Counted from the first letter of the stretch, positions 22,370 to 34,735 are shown. The stretch is DNA of 64,000 nt from Tubiluchus corallicola (GCA_030141605.1 JAQGDQ010000888.1:1-64000); one strand, 5' to 3'. Made by a program: numbers and translations. The notes: generated from the sequence alone by a model not told the origin.

Positions 22370-22800
22370 AGCAAAACAGGATGATTTTTCATATGCAGTA
22401 GGCGCCGTTTAATAGACTCACGGTTAATAGACTCAACTGCTTAATTGACTCAAAAACGCCTAGCATGGGCCGCTTCTATTCTAATGTACATAAAAACGGT
22501 CAAAAATCGGGTCAAAACACTTCAGTCCTAAAGTGAGTCTATTAAGCAGTGCCTACTGTACTACTCCATTTTAAAGTCCGATAAAAGAATACATTTTAAA
22601 ACAATTAAAACTGCAAAAGCATTTTTGATAATTAAAAAATAGATTAAAATCTTAATTAACGGTGGGCGAACCCAAATATTGATGACACCACAAGTGGACA
22701 TGATTTTCAACAACGAAAACATTCCACGAGCGTGTTGCACGTGTTTGCGAAAGCAAAAATTGAAGTACAGCATGACTGTCGGCTAAAAATACTCCTCTAA
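22370..22800 (+). repeat. dispersed repeat X, copy A, split by a MITE
   Basis: Matches copies B (27636-28235), C (33478-33790), D (37180-37690, reversed) and E (43857-44140). Shared landmarks are AACAGGATGATTTTTCATAT, GAGCGTGTTGCACGTG and GAGCTGTCGAACGTGTG (the last not in this copy). The family is about 600 bp with no coding capacity; its class is unknown. Confidence 0.75.
22396..22558. mobile_element. short TA-flanked MITE inserted in repeat X
   Basis: The inverted ends are CAGTAGGCGCCGTTTAATAG and CTATTAAGCAGTGCCTACTG, with TA at 22559-22560 and a degenerate TG at the left. The uninterrupted family sequence CATATACTAC in copy B shows the insertion point. A truncated relative occurs at 63013. 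Confidence 0.85.
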
Positions 22801-22955
22801 TGGTTCAGTGGCTCATCAGTCGGCATAACCCGGATTAAGAATCAGATCCTGGCTTTGCCACAACCATCCATTGAATGACAGATTTCAGCTTAAAGGATTC
22901 CAAAACACACACAAAAATATGTAAGCAAAGAACTTTCGTATTCGGGACTTTAAAC

Positions 22956-23688
22956 CAGGGGTGTGCAAATTGCGGCCCGCAAAGAGATTTGTCAGCCTAA
23001 TGAAAGTGCGGCCCGGGAAGAGATTTGTCAACCTAATGAAACTGCGGCCCGGGAAGAGATTTGTCAACCTAATGAAAGTGCGACCCGGGAAGAGATTTGT
23101 CAACCTAATGAAAGTGCGACCCGGGAAGAGATTTGTCAACCTAATGAAAGTGCGACCCGGGGAAGAGATTTGTCAACCTAATGAAAGTGCGACCCGGGAA
23201 GAGATTTGTCAACCTAATGAAAGTGCGACCCGGGAAGAGATTTGTCAACCTAATGAAAGTGCGGCCCGCGAAGAGATTTGTCAACCTAATGAAAGTGCAA
23301 ACCGGGCGATTAATTGAGTGTATCCAGCTGAAGTCCGTGCCACGATCCCAAAGATAGTGCGGGTAGTTTTTTCTACTAGATCGGATGCCATTAACCCTTA
23401 CAAGACGGTTGTCGCTTAATGTCACTGTACTACACAGACTGTGTGTTACGCATTACTAATATGCATTGTAATGAAATTACCACTATCTGTCCTGAAAGTA
23501 GAAATATATGGTTTGTAATATCAATTTTAATAACTTCTAAAATAGTTTCTTGAGTGTAGTAGTAATGATGTACGCAGGTCGGATGCAAAAAATCGTTATT
23601 AGGCCCTTCTGTACTTGGCTCAATGATCAAACTGCCTGTGGCCCGCAGGAATTGCGGGAAAGTTTAAAGTTTAATTTGCACACCCCTG
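22956..23688. mobile_element. hAT-type MITE with perfect 8-bp target duplication
   Basis: The ends are CAGGGGTGTGCAAATTG and TAATTTGCACACCCCTG, flanked by identical CTTTAAAC at 22948-22955 and 23689-23696. The 733-bp body lies in TRAPPC1 intron 2, contains GCGGCCCGC near both ends, has a minisatellite near the left end, and has no transposase frame. Confidence 0.95.
22970..23310. repeat. minisatellite within the hAT MITE, 36-bp unit, ~9 copies
   Basis: Units read GAGATTTGTCAACCTAATGA then AAGTGCGACCCGGGAA. The first unit grades into the element's own subterminal sequence (GCAAATTGCGGCCCGCAAAG), so the array grew from just inside the left inverted repeat. Confidence 0.95.
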
Positions 23689-23745
23689 CTTTAAACCCTT
23701 CATGTTAATAAAATCACTTATAAATATACAAGAATAAAAGGATAC

Positions 23746-23816
23746 AGGTCTACTGGTGATATCCGTGTTATGAAAGACTTGATGGAAAACAGCATTCCGT
23801 ACATTAATTTGAATTC
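23746..23816 (-). CDS. TRAPPC1: TRAPPC1, exon 2
   Basis: On the - strand it runs from the acceptor TTGTTTTTCAG to the donor GTATCC. It encodes EFKLMYGMLFSIKSFITRI and SPVDL, matching human EYKLMYGMLFSIRSFVSKM and SPLDM. Length 71, phase 0 in, 2 out. Confidence 0.95.
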
Positions 23817-24126
23817 CTGAAAAACAACAGAATAAGTCGAAGAAGTTATTTTTACAATTTGGGGAGCAACATTTTGTCATGGTTTTGTTTAAACTTTAAA
23901 CCCTTCGCTAGGTTGTTGCTTTTTAACTGGGCTAAATTGACTTTTGGACACACCATAAGTTCTTGTGGTGTGTTACTAAAACAGAACCTTGTAAATAAAC
24001 AAGTAGATGTTTGTTATTGAGTACTAATATGAAATATTAGTTTTATTTCTATACACGTACACACATACGAGCACACATACATGCATTCACACGCTATTCT
24101 ATAATTAGTGAAATTTGGTTAGTAAC

Positions 24127-24225
24127 CTCATCATCGGACATTCCAGAACGCTTTCTTCTATTCCATTCTCCGTAGTAGAGACAGATGCCATTTCTGTCAA
24201 AGATGTAGAAGTTGAAAATAGCCAT
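24127..24225 (-). CDS. TRAPPC1: TRAPPC1, first coding exon
   Basis: TRAPPC1 is the BET5-like longin-fold subunit of the TRAPP complexes, which act as Rab1 exchange factor and tether in ER-Golgi traffic. The start ATG is at 24225 (- strand), three bases after the acceptor TTGTTTTAG, so an untranslated exon lies further upstream. The 33 codons, [20 protein letters not shown] followed by [13 protein letters not shown], match human MTVHNLYLFDRNGVCLHYSE. The four exons join in frame to 147 aa (human: 145). The gene converges with FOLR and is head-to-head with PAK. Confidence 0.95.
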
Positions 24226-24396
24226 TGCCTAAAACAATTCTTATTTTAAGATTGCCAGTTAAAGATAGAATAATAAATCACTGGAACAAATTTGATTCAA
24301 ATGAGTTTTTTTAGTTCGAATTCGACTCTAATAACCTAAAATTCGAATAATTTAGCATTTCAATTACATAAACCAATTTAAGAACAAAATTTGCTG

Positions 24397-25005
24397 CTTG
24401 GAAACCCAAACCGTCCATAAGTCGGCATAGTTAAAACTATGTAACAATGCTTCAAAGTAAAAAGCATCAAAAATTTGGTCGAACGTCGATTTTTTATGAA
24501 AACAAATGCTAAATATATTGGACTTTTATATTCCAGAATCAAATTATCAGGAAAATGTCCAAAAAATATTAATTATCTAATTTTATAACTCCTTACCTAC
24601 TTTTCTGTCAAGAAACTAATATTGCAATTTTGCAAAAAAAACTTTTCTAACTCCGATAGTAGCTCGCCATCTTGCTTCGGGTTTTTTTTGTTGACAAGAC
24701 CAGATTATCGTCAGGAAAAGCCATATACTGGATTTAAATGTAACTTCAATTTGATCTTGCAAAGTCCATAGCAACCACACTTTTGTATGGTTGCTAAGTG
24801 TTTTGTAGAGACGCGACAAAAAACAATGGCTAACCTCAGTGCATAACCTGCACCTCAACTTCAACATGGATTATGTCAGCTTAGAAATAACGTAGAGTGA
24901 TGAACTTGGTATGAAAATGATCCTCATGAAATGAAGATTCAGGATATGTGAATAAGAAAAGCTTAATAGCCGACTTATGGACGTTTTTGTTATGCAAGCA
25001 CACAC
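24397..25005 (+). mobile_element. repeat Y copy 1, ~610-bp MITE-like element
   Basis: The inverted ends are GCTTGG…CCGTCCATAAGTCGGC and GCCGACTTATGGACG…GCAAGC. Other copies are at 61852-62513 and, reversed and interrupted, at 45175-46065. It has no coding capacity. A degenerate hAT-like AT-rich piece (TTCGAATTCGACTC) lies just upstream. Confidence 0.75.
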
Positions 25006-25039
25006 ATAGGATTAAATACATCAAAGAAGTGAAAGGTAT

Positions 25040-25125
25040 AGATCTGGGTTGGTGCAATGGTCTGGAGGGTTGCCGGGTCGGAGCAATGGTCTGGAGGGTT
25101 GCCGGGTCTGTGCAAGGGTTGCCAC
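25040..25125. repeat. short tandem duplication, ~35 bp x 2.5
   Basis: GCAATGGTCTGGAGGGTTGC and CGGGTC are repeated twice in full plus a partial copy. Confidence 0.8.
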
Positions 25126-25439
25126 ATTCAACGTGCATTGTCTATAACCCTTAGTGCAGGGCTTTTGCACTTAAGGTCCTTCCAAGAAAGCAAATGAAGC
25201 ATGAAATGTCTTTAAGTTTGAAGAATCATTTGAAAATATAGAAAAGCCTATAAATAAGAAATATAGAAAATATAGAATTTTTTCGTTCACTCGCTGCATT
25301 TATGATTTAACCCGATTGCTTGCTTTTTTGTTGTTGCATTCATGACTTGTTTAGTTGTTGTTTAAATATTTAACTGCATTATTTGCTCGCTTCTTTCCAT
25401 TGGTATAATTATAATATAACTGCTTTGCATTTTGTTTAT

Positions 25440-25626
25440 TTGCTACACTTAAGACCTAACCAGGTATTATTCACTTAACCATGTAGTCTGCCGTGCTTTA
25501 TACTATTCCTAAGTTATATAGGGGTGGCTGACTCCATGACCTCCTGGTCTTTCGCCATCTCGACATCCGTTACATAATTTGTTGTATTTGCGCTATAAAT
25601 ATTATATTAGAGATAAATAAACCTTT
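25440..25626 (+). mobile_element. LINE-like 3' tail
   Basis: Ends GAGATAAATAAACCTTTGAA then TTGAATTGAG. A 3' region with a TTGAA/AATAAA-type repeat tail is typical of truncated invertebrate non-LTR retrotransposons. No reverse transcriptase sequence is preserved. Confidence 0.45.
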
Positions 25627-26433
25627 GAATTGAATTGAGTAGAAATAGTTTATAGAAAAATAAATTAAAAAGAAATTGGGAAGTATGATAAAAAATAATA
25701 ATTTTCAAAGACCAGTCTACATTGAAAAATGGCGATTAGATGAAATGAAGGAACTTATGGTTATAAGGCTTAATAGGGCTAATGTTAAAGCAAATTTTAA
25801 AAACCTATATGAGAATGACCGTTAGATGTTCGTTACGTTACAGAGAAGACGACACTGCAGAGCACAGTTTGAATGTCAAGCAATTTACGTGTGAATAAAT
25901 GGGTTCTACCAGTACAGGATACAAGCCGCTCAAATATAAAGTAAGAAAAGTCACAATGTATGTCAATGCAATATTGCAGTAAAATTGTAAACAAAGACGA
26001 GGAAACTGTATGATCTATATAGTATGAATTACAATACAAGTAAAGTTCGTTCCTGTAATTGATCTTGCAAACAGGCACTTTTTGTTGATGCTTGTTTGGT
26101 GAAGAGGATCGAGTGTAACAACTGCATCCACAGATAATAGTGATCTATCATCAATAATCGATTTTACTACTGCCATAAGCTCCGAAATAAGGGCCTTTAC
26201 TTCAGCTTTAAAACAGTTTAGTAACCATGACTTGTTTGCGTTTTTACAACTATCGCCACAAATACTTACAATGCTCAAACTAACAAACCATCACAATCTA
26301 TAGAGTTTAGAACATTTCACGTTTATTGTAGTTATCAATTGCAGCAAATATCAATACTTTGATATTAATTATTGACAGTATAATATATTACTGTAAATTT
26401 CTCTCACTTAGCAAATCTGGTAATACACGATAC
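25627..26433. other. intergenic DNA with one unassigned - strand frame
   Basis: An 87-codon - strand frame at 26015-26278 (…FKAEVKALISELMAVVK…) is not recognised and does not join in frame to the exon candidates upstream. Confidence 0.3.
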
Positions 26434-26518
26434 CTTTCAAATCAACCACTGAAACGGTTGCGATTTCAGAACTATGTAACGACTGCGCCATAAGTTTCGT
26501 GACCGTTTCTGCTAAAGC
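26434..26518 (-). CDS. unidentified exon candidate 2 of a possible - strand gene
   Basis: On the - strand it lies between the acceptor CTTCTCGTCGCAG and the donor GTATCG, with 28 codons (ALAETVTKLMAQSLHS…). It joins in phase 0 with the candidate at 26615-26701, and helix-forming residues dominate. I do not recognise a family and found no third exon that continues the frame, so it may be chance or a decayed gene. Confidence 0.25.
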
Positions 26519-26614
26519 CTGCGACGAGAAGAGCGTGAAAAAACTGTCTTTATTGTTGTTATTGTTCTTATTTTACTATAGTTTAGTAAAACATATTAGT
26601 TGGAAGAGGGCTAC

Positions 26615-26701
26615 CTGGTTCAAAACCCGGCTTTCTTCTTTAATATCAGAATTGGTTAGTGCAAGTTCTCTTATAGTGTTGACTTGATGTGTCCTCTTCA
26701 T
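26615..26701 (-). CDS. unidentified exon candidate 1 of a possible - strand gene
   Basis: On the - strand an ATG at 26701, preceded by an in-frame TAG, opens 29 codons (MKRTHQVNTIRELALTNSD…RVLNQ) to the donor GTAGCC. The Kozak context is weak. See the candidate at 26434-26518. Confidence 0.25.
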
Positions 26702-27635
26702 GTGCTAATGATTTACAAATTTTCTATATTACATGTTGTTCTTTATGTACATGAATACATTGGTAGAATAAACCTAATTTATTTTTTAAAAAATGTGTTT
26801 TTAAACAAGTTAATTTACTATAATAATTATAATAGCAACAATAATAAAGAAGGAAGATGTTACATGATATAATGGGTGCAAGGAAATGATAGGCTATGCT
26901 TAAAAGTTAACAGATATGAACATCTTATCTTCTAAAGCGTAAATTATTATAATATTATCACTGAATCTGCTTTTTTATTTTAATGCTCCTTATTTTTGAA
27001 AATGAAAAATCAACGAAATTCTTGAAGAAATAATTGAATAATGACACTGTTCGTATCAAACAACCTAGTTAAATTGCACCTGATTTTGACAAACTGCTCG
27101 AACTCGTTGGCAAATTGATTTTAATTCGAAGTAGTGTCATGATGGCATATAAAAAACAGTAGTATGTCAGCCCTGTTTCGAGGCAAAACCAGAACTAACC
27201 GGCCAACATATTTAAGTAGTAGAGAATAGAGAGAAGTTAGCCGTGACATTACTTTCATACTTTTAAATTTAAACTACTGGTCTACTACAGTACGTATTTT
27301 TAACAACACCCCTCGATCAATTTGGACCTAGTCCTAGACAATAAGCATTCTTCCTTCAAAATTAAATGCTATTTCTCGTGGTTTCTGTCCATTCTTTTTG
27401 GTTTATTCTGGGCAGTGGTGGAAGGGACAATTACTTCTTGTCCCTGCATATTGATCCATTGATTATAAAGCATGAGTAGAAAGTATGAGATTTTCCGTGG
27501 GACGACAAAAGAAAAAAATTGCCAAACACACAAGATCATTTCAGTGGAATTGTGGTTTTGTACTTTTCATCGTTGCTTTAAAAACTTGAATGTTGAAGCG
27601 AAGTACTGGTAACCTGATACTGGTTACATGCTTGT

Positions 27636-28235
27636 TTAAAGGAAGACAGGATGGTTTTTCATATACTACGCCATTTTCAAGTAAGATAAAAAGTATACAT
27701 TTTAACACTAATAATACTGCAAAAGCATTTCTAATAATTAAGCAACAGATTAAAATCCTAATTAATGGTAGTCGAGCCCAACTATTGATGACGTCACAAA
27801 CTAACATAATTTTCAAGAGCAAAATATTCCGCGAGCGTGTTGCACATGGTTGCAAAAAAGAAAATTCGAGTACAGTGCTACTGTAAGATATTCAGCGTGT
27901 TGTACTAAAACTAGGCAAGTTTTGAGAAAAAAGTCGAAATTTCAAATTTACTGCTGTGCTAAAGCATGAGCTGTCAAACGTCTGTAGTTCGTCAGTAACT
28001 AACACACCTGAACTGACAGGTACATCACCTGTTTTTTGTGTAATGGGTTTTCGAAATGCAGGTGCCAGTGCCCGTCTAACTAGTGAATAGCGAAATGCAT
28101 GTAACAGCGAAGAATTAGTGACGTGAACGTCAAACTGTGTTTGAGTGGAAATAATTCTTTCATGTAAGTTATTGTGTTTTCTTATGTATATTTATGTAAA
28201 TAGTATGTTTTCTTTCAATAATTTAAAAAGTCGAT
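27636..28235 (+). repeat. dispersed repeat X, copy B (longest)
   Basis: Contains all landmarks: CAGGATGGTTTTTCATATAC, CGCGAGCGTGTTGCACATG, GAGCTGTCAAACGTCTGTAG, CTGACAGGTACATCACCTG and AATAATTCTTTCATGTAAG. It serves as the reference for the family. Confidence 0.8.
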
Positions 28236-28289
28236 TATTTTGACCTACGGTTTAAGATTGTGTGCGATTTTCCTTCAGCAAGTGGAAAC

Positions 28290-28812
28290 TTATGCAACTG
28301 ACCTCCAGACTCTTTAAACTAAAAATTTGTGAACATCTGAGTGTTTCGTCTAGAACTGGTAGGAAATTATAAAATTCTCTTCAGTTTAGCATTAGTGACT
28401 GTATTTGTGCTTCTGGCCATAAAACTGATTTCCATCATTTCAGCAATGTGACCAGAGCTACAAATAACTGAGGCTTATTAATAAATGAAAGTTTGTCTAT
28501 CTACCCTAATAGCCTTCTCTTAATGTGCAACGTAGTTCAATTCAATTAACTTTATTTCCAAACGCTTAGTTATCTATTACCGTATCTATTTCTTTTCTAC
28601 GAGTCTGTTTATTCATTACTTTGGCTTCTTTGTAAATACATAATTATTGCATAATTTTTTATAACGTATAGGTTCTGTCTATATAAACTGATTGTTGTTT
28701 GTATAGTGCACCACTGATGATGACAGTTCATTGCTGTTGAAACGTTAAACAGTTGTAAATTAAAGTTTTTTTTAATAAAAGTTGTGCTATTTTAATGATA
28801 AATGCTTTGAAG
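28290..28812 (+). repeat. repeat W, copy 3
   Basis: Shares TGTTTCGTCTAGAACTGG, the TAAATACATAATTATTGCAT block and the terminal CCACTGATGATGACAG…CTGTTGAAACG hairpin with 9695-10520. Confidence 0.65.
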
Positions 28813-29344
28813 TGTCTGGATAAATTGGTTTATTCAATTAAATTTCTAAATTATTATAGTGAGTTTATTTTTTCTCTTCTAACAACCACCATGTCATAGA
28901 CACGTGGGTTATAAAAATAGTTCATTATACTCTAATAAATGGTAACACCTCAATAATAGGTGGAATGAGACTTGATAATGATCAAAGTAGACTGCCCAGT
29001 AAATAAAGCAAGTAGCGCCGCAACTATTTGCAGTGTGTTAAGGAATAACAGTCGTTTTGAGACTAGCGCCTTAGCTTAATTGCGTATTTCATGTTTTACT
29101 TCTAGATATTAATATAAACTTGATTGAACTGTAATCAAAAATGAAACATCCTACAATCACCGGAAGAATTATGCGGATAATTATATAAATTGTGGAAGTT
29201 TGGCACAAATTATCACGTTGGTGTTGATCATAATGGTGTTTTTATCACTTTTCTATCTTTTTCTTAATTTTTACGTTTTCTTGCCAATTTGACTTCGCAC
29301 TGTAGTAATTACAAGTTAGCTACAAATATTAGAACAGAACATAT

Positions 29345-29780
29345 ATATATATATATATATAATCTTTATTTGCAATTAAAATACATTGATAATCAGTTAA
29401 TCACCGATAAAAACTTTACAGAGATGATCAATCAGTGTTAGTTAATAAAAACTTACACTGCTAAAGGCAAAGGCGTCAGTGCAATCTAAACTACTTTGCA
29501 GTAATGGAAAGTAACGATTACTAAAATCAAACATAATTGCAACTTGCACAGAAAATGAAAAAACTATGATTTAATTAATATGGCCGTGGATATATGAATT
29601 CTGAATTGGTGTGTATGTTGTCGTACTGGTGTGATGGTATTTCATATCTGGTTAATATTAGTGATTTTAATTTTGTTTTAAATGCTGATAGGGACTAGAT
29701 TTGTTTAACCTGTAATGGTAGAGAATTCCAAAGTAGAATTGCTTGTTTGAGTTCATATTTTCCCGTACTTCGAAACGGGA
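29345..29780 (-). pseudogene. LINE 3' end (reverse-transcriptase C-terminus and 3' UTR)
   Basis: The - strand encodes KYELKQAILLWNSLPLQV, a stop, then SLSAFKTKLKSLIL. This is the IWNSLP…SL..FK..LK ending of CR1/Jockey-type ORF2 proteins. The 3' UTR (AATAAAGATTATATATA tail) matches 41500-41695 on the opposite strand. The in-frame stop shows it is dead. Confidence 0.75.
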
Positions 29781-29799
29781 TAGGATATAAAGAAAAAAA

Positions 29800-30559
29800 T
29801 CACACATTTGCTTGGTGTATTCACCTTGTTTTATTTATTAGTAAAAAATAAACAAACATAATGAGGATTTATATCTCGTAATTATAACAAAAACTTAATT
29901 TTATTAGAAAACGCAACTTTGTTCTCGTGTTCAACGTTTTGTACCCGTCCGCTGAAGTAGAAAATAATCCCTACTAAGTACGTTAATTTAGTTCAAAACA
30001 TTTCAAATCATTAATTATTAGGAAACTGACATTTTAACTTTTGCTTATTTTTGACAAAAAACACAAGAAAATTAAATTACAGTACCTCTAAGCGAATTTA
30101 ACGAATTTAAAGCCAATTTACTTGTTGCGCACGAACATTCCAACTCGTGTGAAAATATCTAACACTTTGCATTATATAAAGGGGTGGGTCGCAAAATTTC
30201 AGATAGATAGCACATTCATAATTATAATCAATTGCAAAGGTCAGTTTATGCATCTGATACTAATTACACAGACTCAACTTTCACCTACCCTCGCCCCTGA
30301 CTCCATAAAACGATTAAGACTGTAAATTTTTTAAAAAATTATGTGATGTAATACGTGTTATGTTAGTTTTGTAATGTCAAATGCATAAATAGTGTAAATG
30401 TAATGAGTGAAATTTATGTAATGTAAAGCATGTTTCTGTTAATTGTGTCATGTCAAATGTATATATAGTTTAGAATATGTCATGTAAAATTTAATGTACT
30501 TTTGTAATATTATTTTGTCAAAAAAATTTAATATGGTGTTTGTAAATATGTTCATTTAT
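29800..30559. other. AT-rich non-coding stretch
   Basis: Contains irregular TGTAATGTCAAATG-type short repeats near 30340-30500. No gene is recognised. Confidence 0.4.
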
Positions 30560-30735
30560 TGCATATAATTAGGCTTTAGTTTTGCACTTTAGTTTTTTTT
30601 AGTATGTACTGGATGCATTTGTCTTGAACAGTGTTGTTATTTCAACACTACGCTGAGGCTTACTCAATTTTATTATAATGAGTGAACCATTTTAATGACA
30701 AATAAAGAATTAATAATAAATAATAATAAAGGTGA
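30560..30735 (+). mobile_element. LINE-like 3' tail with (AAT)n
   Basis: A unique-looking 3' UTR ends GACAAATAAAGAATTAATAA and then (ATA/AAT)n, the usual end of a truncated non-LTR retrotransposon. No coding part remains. Confidence 0.4.
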
Positions 30736-33390
30736 CATAACACCACTCGCAAAAGATATGAAAAATCGTCTTGTTATTCTTTTACTTTCATAGTTGCGCA
30801 TAAACTAGTTACGACTAAGATGCGATGAATAGATAAATAATGTTAAGTGCCAAGCTCGTACTTAAGAGGCAGAAGTTGTCGCTAGTAATTCAGGTTTCAC
30901 GTTAAAGCTAACACACCACAGGTAGTTGTTGCCGCAGCTGTTATAAGAAAGCGGTCGCTCGCGTAGCATGCACTTTTTACCGTACTTCAGAATTACTATA
31001 GCTCAAAACAATCTAACGTATAACGTTTTTTGCAAACCCCTTGTCTGTGACATGGTGGTTATTACAAAATAATAAAATCCATTTTCTTTCTATGTTTTAG
31101 TTGGTAAAGGGTTTACACTTTGGAATATATCACACAAATATAAGTTTTTATAATTTTCATGAATCAAATATATAGTCAAAAATGTGTAGTCTAGTTTTAT
31201 TTGTAAAAATTTATTCTACAAAATTATAAAATGAAATATAACAACCTGAAAATAACACACCATTTTGTGTATAATTTGTATTATAAATCATGGAAGTAAA
31301 CATTAATTATTGTGTAGCTGCTGCTGATGATAATTATGCTGTTTGCACTTGTTCTAATAATTGTTAATTACGTAGATGGTTCTTAACAATAGCAACGAGA
31401 GGACTTACTGTTGAGGAACAGCATTGAATTTCAAAATGGTGACGTCACAAAATTACAAGCCATCTAAAAAAGCCAGTTAGCAGCAGCCGCGTTGAGGTAT
31501 AAAGTGTGTAGTCATTTAATTATTACGCTAATTTTTTGTGTTTGTTAAATATTTGTTATTATAATTCACCTGTCATGCGTCTGGAGGGGGGTAGTGCGGA
31601 ATAAGTAAAATCGGTTTATATTGTTTTTATTCACCCGTTTGTGCAGCCTGCGTATGTGTTATTCTCTTTATTGAATGAACAATTTAACGAGAAAGTTTGC
31701 AAAATGACAAAAATAAGATTCTTAAAAGAGCGGAAGTTTGAATTGCGAAATTATCTATCAGAGTTAGGACCAAATGAGTGTAAATAAATTTTAAATATGA
31801 GACTAAAGAAAGTTGAAGCTGTCATAATAATTATAAAGATAATCTTAGCTGTGTGTAACGAATAGCAAGAAATGACAAAACACTTATTTCTATAAAAAAC
31901 AGCATAATTTTATAGCGGTTTCTAGATATTAAGACCTGTATTGAAGCGTCAAAAAGTGCGTATCGAATCGTTAGGTCACGTATCAGAATAATGAAAAGCA
32001 ATAACACAATGACAGCTGTCAACAAGAAAACGTGACTAAAAAGTAAAAGATGAAACTTCCTAAAGAACAACCTTTGAACGAAGGCAAAGACTGTCAATGT
32101 GATATAGAATGGAAACTTAAATTCTCTTGCGTACCATTACAGTGTGTAGGGTATGTTCGTCGGACGTACCGACGTTGGAGGTAACAACCTCAAAGCACTT
32201 CTAAGCGTCTTGCTGAGCTCGATAATACTGTAGTATTGGCGCGGCCAGTGGAGGCCACGCGAAAATTGGTGCGCCTCTACTTGTGAAGATACTTCAAGAT
32301 AAGAAGAAGGTTATGAAAATGGCGTATCACTAATTTGTATAGTTCTGAAACAAATGTCTATAAGTCTAACTTGAGAGTCCTGTGAGCAGTAAAAGGCAGA
32401 ACGAAAACAGCGTCTTAATTTAGAAACGTGAGTATGTTTGTTTACTACTGTAATGCTGCCTTGCCAGTTGAGCATATGCATTTACACAAAGGAAGAAAAG
32501 TGATTAACCTGCGTCTGTGACCTTACTGACCTAGTCTGTGTAAAATGTTGTGTCACTGAAATCATGCAGTAATTTTATTTTTTGTTACCTTATGTATATT
32601 AAGATTTTGCTGAACTTATTGAAATGTAAGGGCAAAATTTTATTTCAGTAAAAGTGCCACGGTTTTTAAAATTTAAATTAAAATATAAAAATAAGGAACC
32701 CAATTATGTGGTTGTTTAAACTCATTTTACGATCAAATCTTCACAAGTTCACAAAGCTGAAGTAGACCTGTACAGTACTCATTAGTAAAATACTGTTTTG
32801 AAATGCTAAATAACTTTTAGGCGAATTTTTGCCTTGACCGGAGGCCAAGAGAAACTAATTAAGAAGCAGTCTAAGTGGTTACCGGCAACAGTCAGGTTCA
32901 GGCTATGTGCCTTCATTTTTTCGGGTAGAAAGGCAAAAAAGGCTAAAATACAGCAATAATAACACTTACTGTTGATATAATTGAACATAATTAGTTTGTT
33001 TTCAACTGTCTGTGCACTGCAATCTCTGCATTAATAATCCTGTCGCAATTAAACTTCAACTTCGATTATTTTTAGTTTAGGCTTTTTGTACCCTAACCTA
33101 AAAATAATCATAACTCTGATGTACAAAAAGCTCTAATCTAAGAATAATTAAACTATGTGGACAGTTGAAATGGTAGCCGACCCCTGTGCACACAATGTTT
33201 TGTAAGAAATTTAACATTAACTAATTTAGTAAAGCCAAAATTTGCCAAGAAGTTGTCGTTAGGCCTGTTGTCTAAAATACTATGAAGAGCTGTCATGTTT
33301 ATTAAAGTTTATTACATGTTTATATGACACTTACTGAAGAAAACAGTTAGCTACACGCTGTAGCTATTTGTACACTGTAAAATATAAAAT
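30736..33390. other. intergenic DNA
   Basis: No exon or repeat recognised. A hydrophobic 88-codon - strand frame at 31831-32097 is unassigned; it has two potential membrane segments but no family resemblance. Confidence 0.35.
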
Positions 33391-33477
33391 TAATCTATGC
33401 TGAAAATGTCTGCGCAGATGGCATTGACGCAATAATTTCCTGATGAATAAAAAATGGTAATATAGGTAACTCTAGTG

Positions 33478-33790
33478 AAGGTAACATAATTTTCTATAGC
33501 AAAAATGTTCCATGAGCGTGTTGCACGTGTTTGTAAAAGTGAAAATTGAAGTACAGTGCTACCGTAAGAGTTTCGGTGTGTTGTACTAAAACTAGGCAAG
33601 TTTTAAGATAAAAATTCAAAGTTAAAATTTACCGCTGTGCTCACGTGCATGAGCTGTCGAACGTGTGTAGTTCGTCACAACCTAACACATCTGAACTGAG
33701 AGATACAGCACCTGTTTTTTGTGCAACGCATTTCTGAAATTCTGGCAGTAGTGCCCATCTAACTAGCAAATGGCAAAGCGACTTCAGACT
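33478..33790 (+). repeat. dispersed repeat X, copy C
   Basis: Carries CATGAGCGTGTTGCACGTG and GAGCTGTCGAACGTGTGTAG, truncated at both ends relative to copy B. Confidence 0.75.
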
Positions 33791-34299
33791 AGGCTTGCTT
33801 TATTCAGATGGGTGCTAAACACGTTAGCTTGCTGCTGGGTTACGCAGCCAGAATATTCATTAGGATAGGTCCCCTCTAATGATTTTACTCGGCGTTGCCA
33901 AAACATGTTAAATCACCATGGATGCTCAAGCTAGTCATCAACGGGAGAATACATAAGTGAAATTTTTTTGGAATATTTCGCAAAAACTTGACATACTTAA
34001 CGTTTTAGACAGTGTATAGGAGGCTCTCTGGTCCCCGGTACGTATTAATACGTACTGCAACAACTCGGTGATAATTGTCAGCCTTTACAAGAGCCACCTA
34101 GTGGTGGATGAAAGCCGCCTTTGTTATTGCTTAATTGTTTAATGGTCGCTCTCGCCGTGCACAATTTTCAAATAAAATTCGTATTGGGTGACCAGGTCAG
34201 CAGCCTAGGTTCAACACCAGAAAGTCAAAAATTGACAGAGGACCGCAGACCCAGTCGTCACTTTTTGTCGACCAGAGGCGTAGCCAGAGATGCTAGAAT

Positions 34300-34735
34300 G
34301 GTGATTGATTGATGATTGATGTTCGTCCTTCGAATCGAAGATGACCATAGTGACATGGATAAAGGGTCAGTTTGGGGGTTGTCATTCCTTTGATGAGCTC
34401 GAAGGTGACTGACTAGGCCAATTCTGCCCTGGAAACTTCTTTGGCATTTGGCACAGGTGAGGCTGGGTGTTTGGACCTGTTGTTTGGCAGTGTCACATGC
34501 CTTGCGTCTCCTGCACTACTCCTCTGCCCCCTCAATTCTTTTCACCTCTGCTGTCTTAGTCCCTGTGGTGATGGCACTCCGCCATGCTGAGCGATCTTGT
34601 GCAAGGGTTTCCATTGAGCGGATATCCATGCTGAGCTCCTTGAGTGAGGCCTTCAGGCTGTCTTTGAAGCATTTCTTAGGTCATCCAACCTTTCTCTTTC
34701 CAGACACAAGAATGCTAGAATGGTAGATCATCATT
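34300..34735 (-). pseudogene. LINE ORF2 C-terminal fragment with C2H2 finger
   Basis: The - strand, across one stop and a frameshift, encodes KDSLKASLKELSMDI, METLAQDRSAWRSAITTGTK, then CAKCQRSFQGRIGLVSHLRAH and TMVIFDSKDEH. The WE..AqDRsaWRs motif followed by a C..C…GL.SH.R.H finger is the known C-terminal layout of a class of invertebrate non-LTR retrotransposon ORF2 proteins. Dead copy. Confidence 0.8.

Noticed and set aside
22961-23425. Frames with Arg/Gly/Pro repeats on both strands at the 36-bp array
   Set aside because: They come from a MITE-internal minisatellite; no coding support.
26015-26278. 87-codon - strand frame as a third exon of the 26.4-26.7 kb candidate gene
   Set aside because: The phase left by 26434-26518 leads to an immediate TGA at the only nearby acceptor, so the frames do not join.
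31831-32097. 88-codon hydrophobic - strand frame as a membrane protein
   Set aside because: AT-rich composition gives Leu/Ile/Phe by chance; no splice context, start context or family resemblance.
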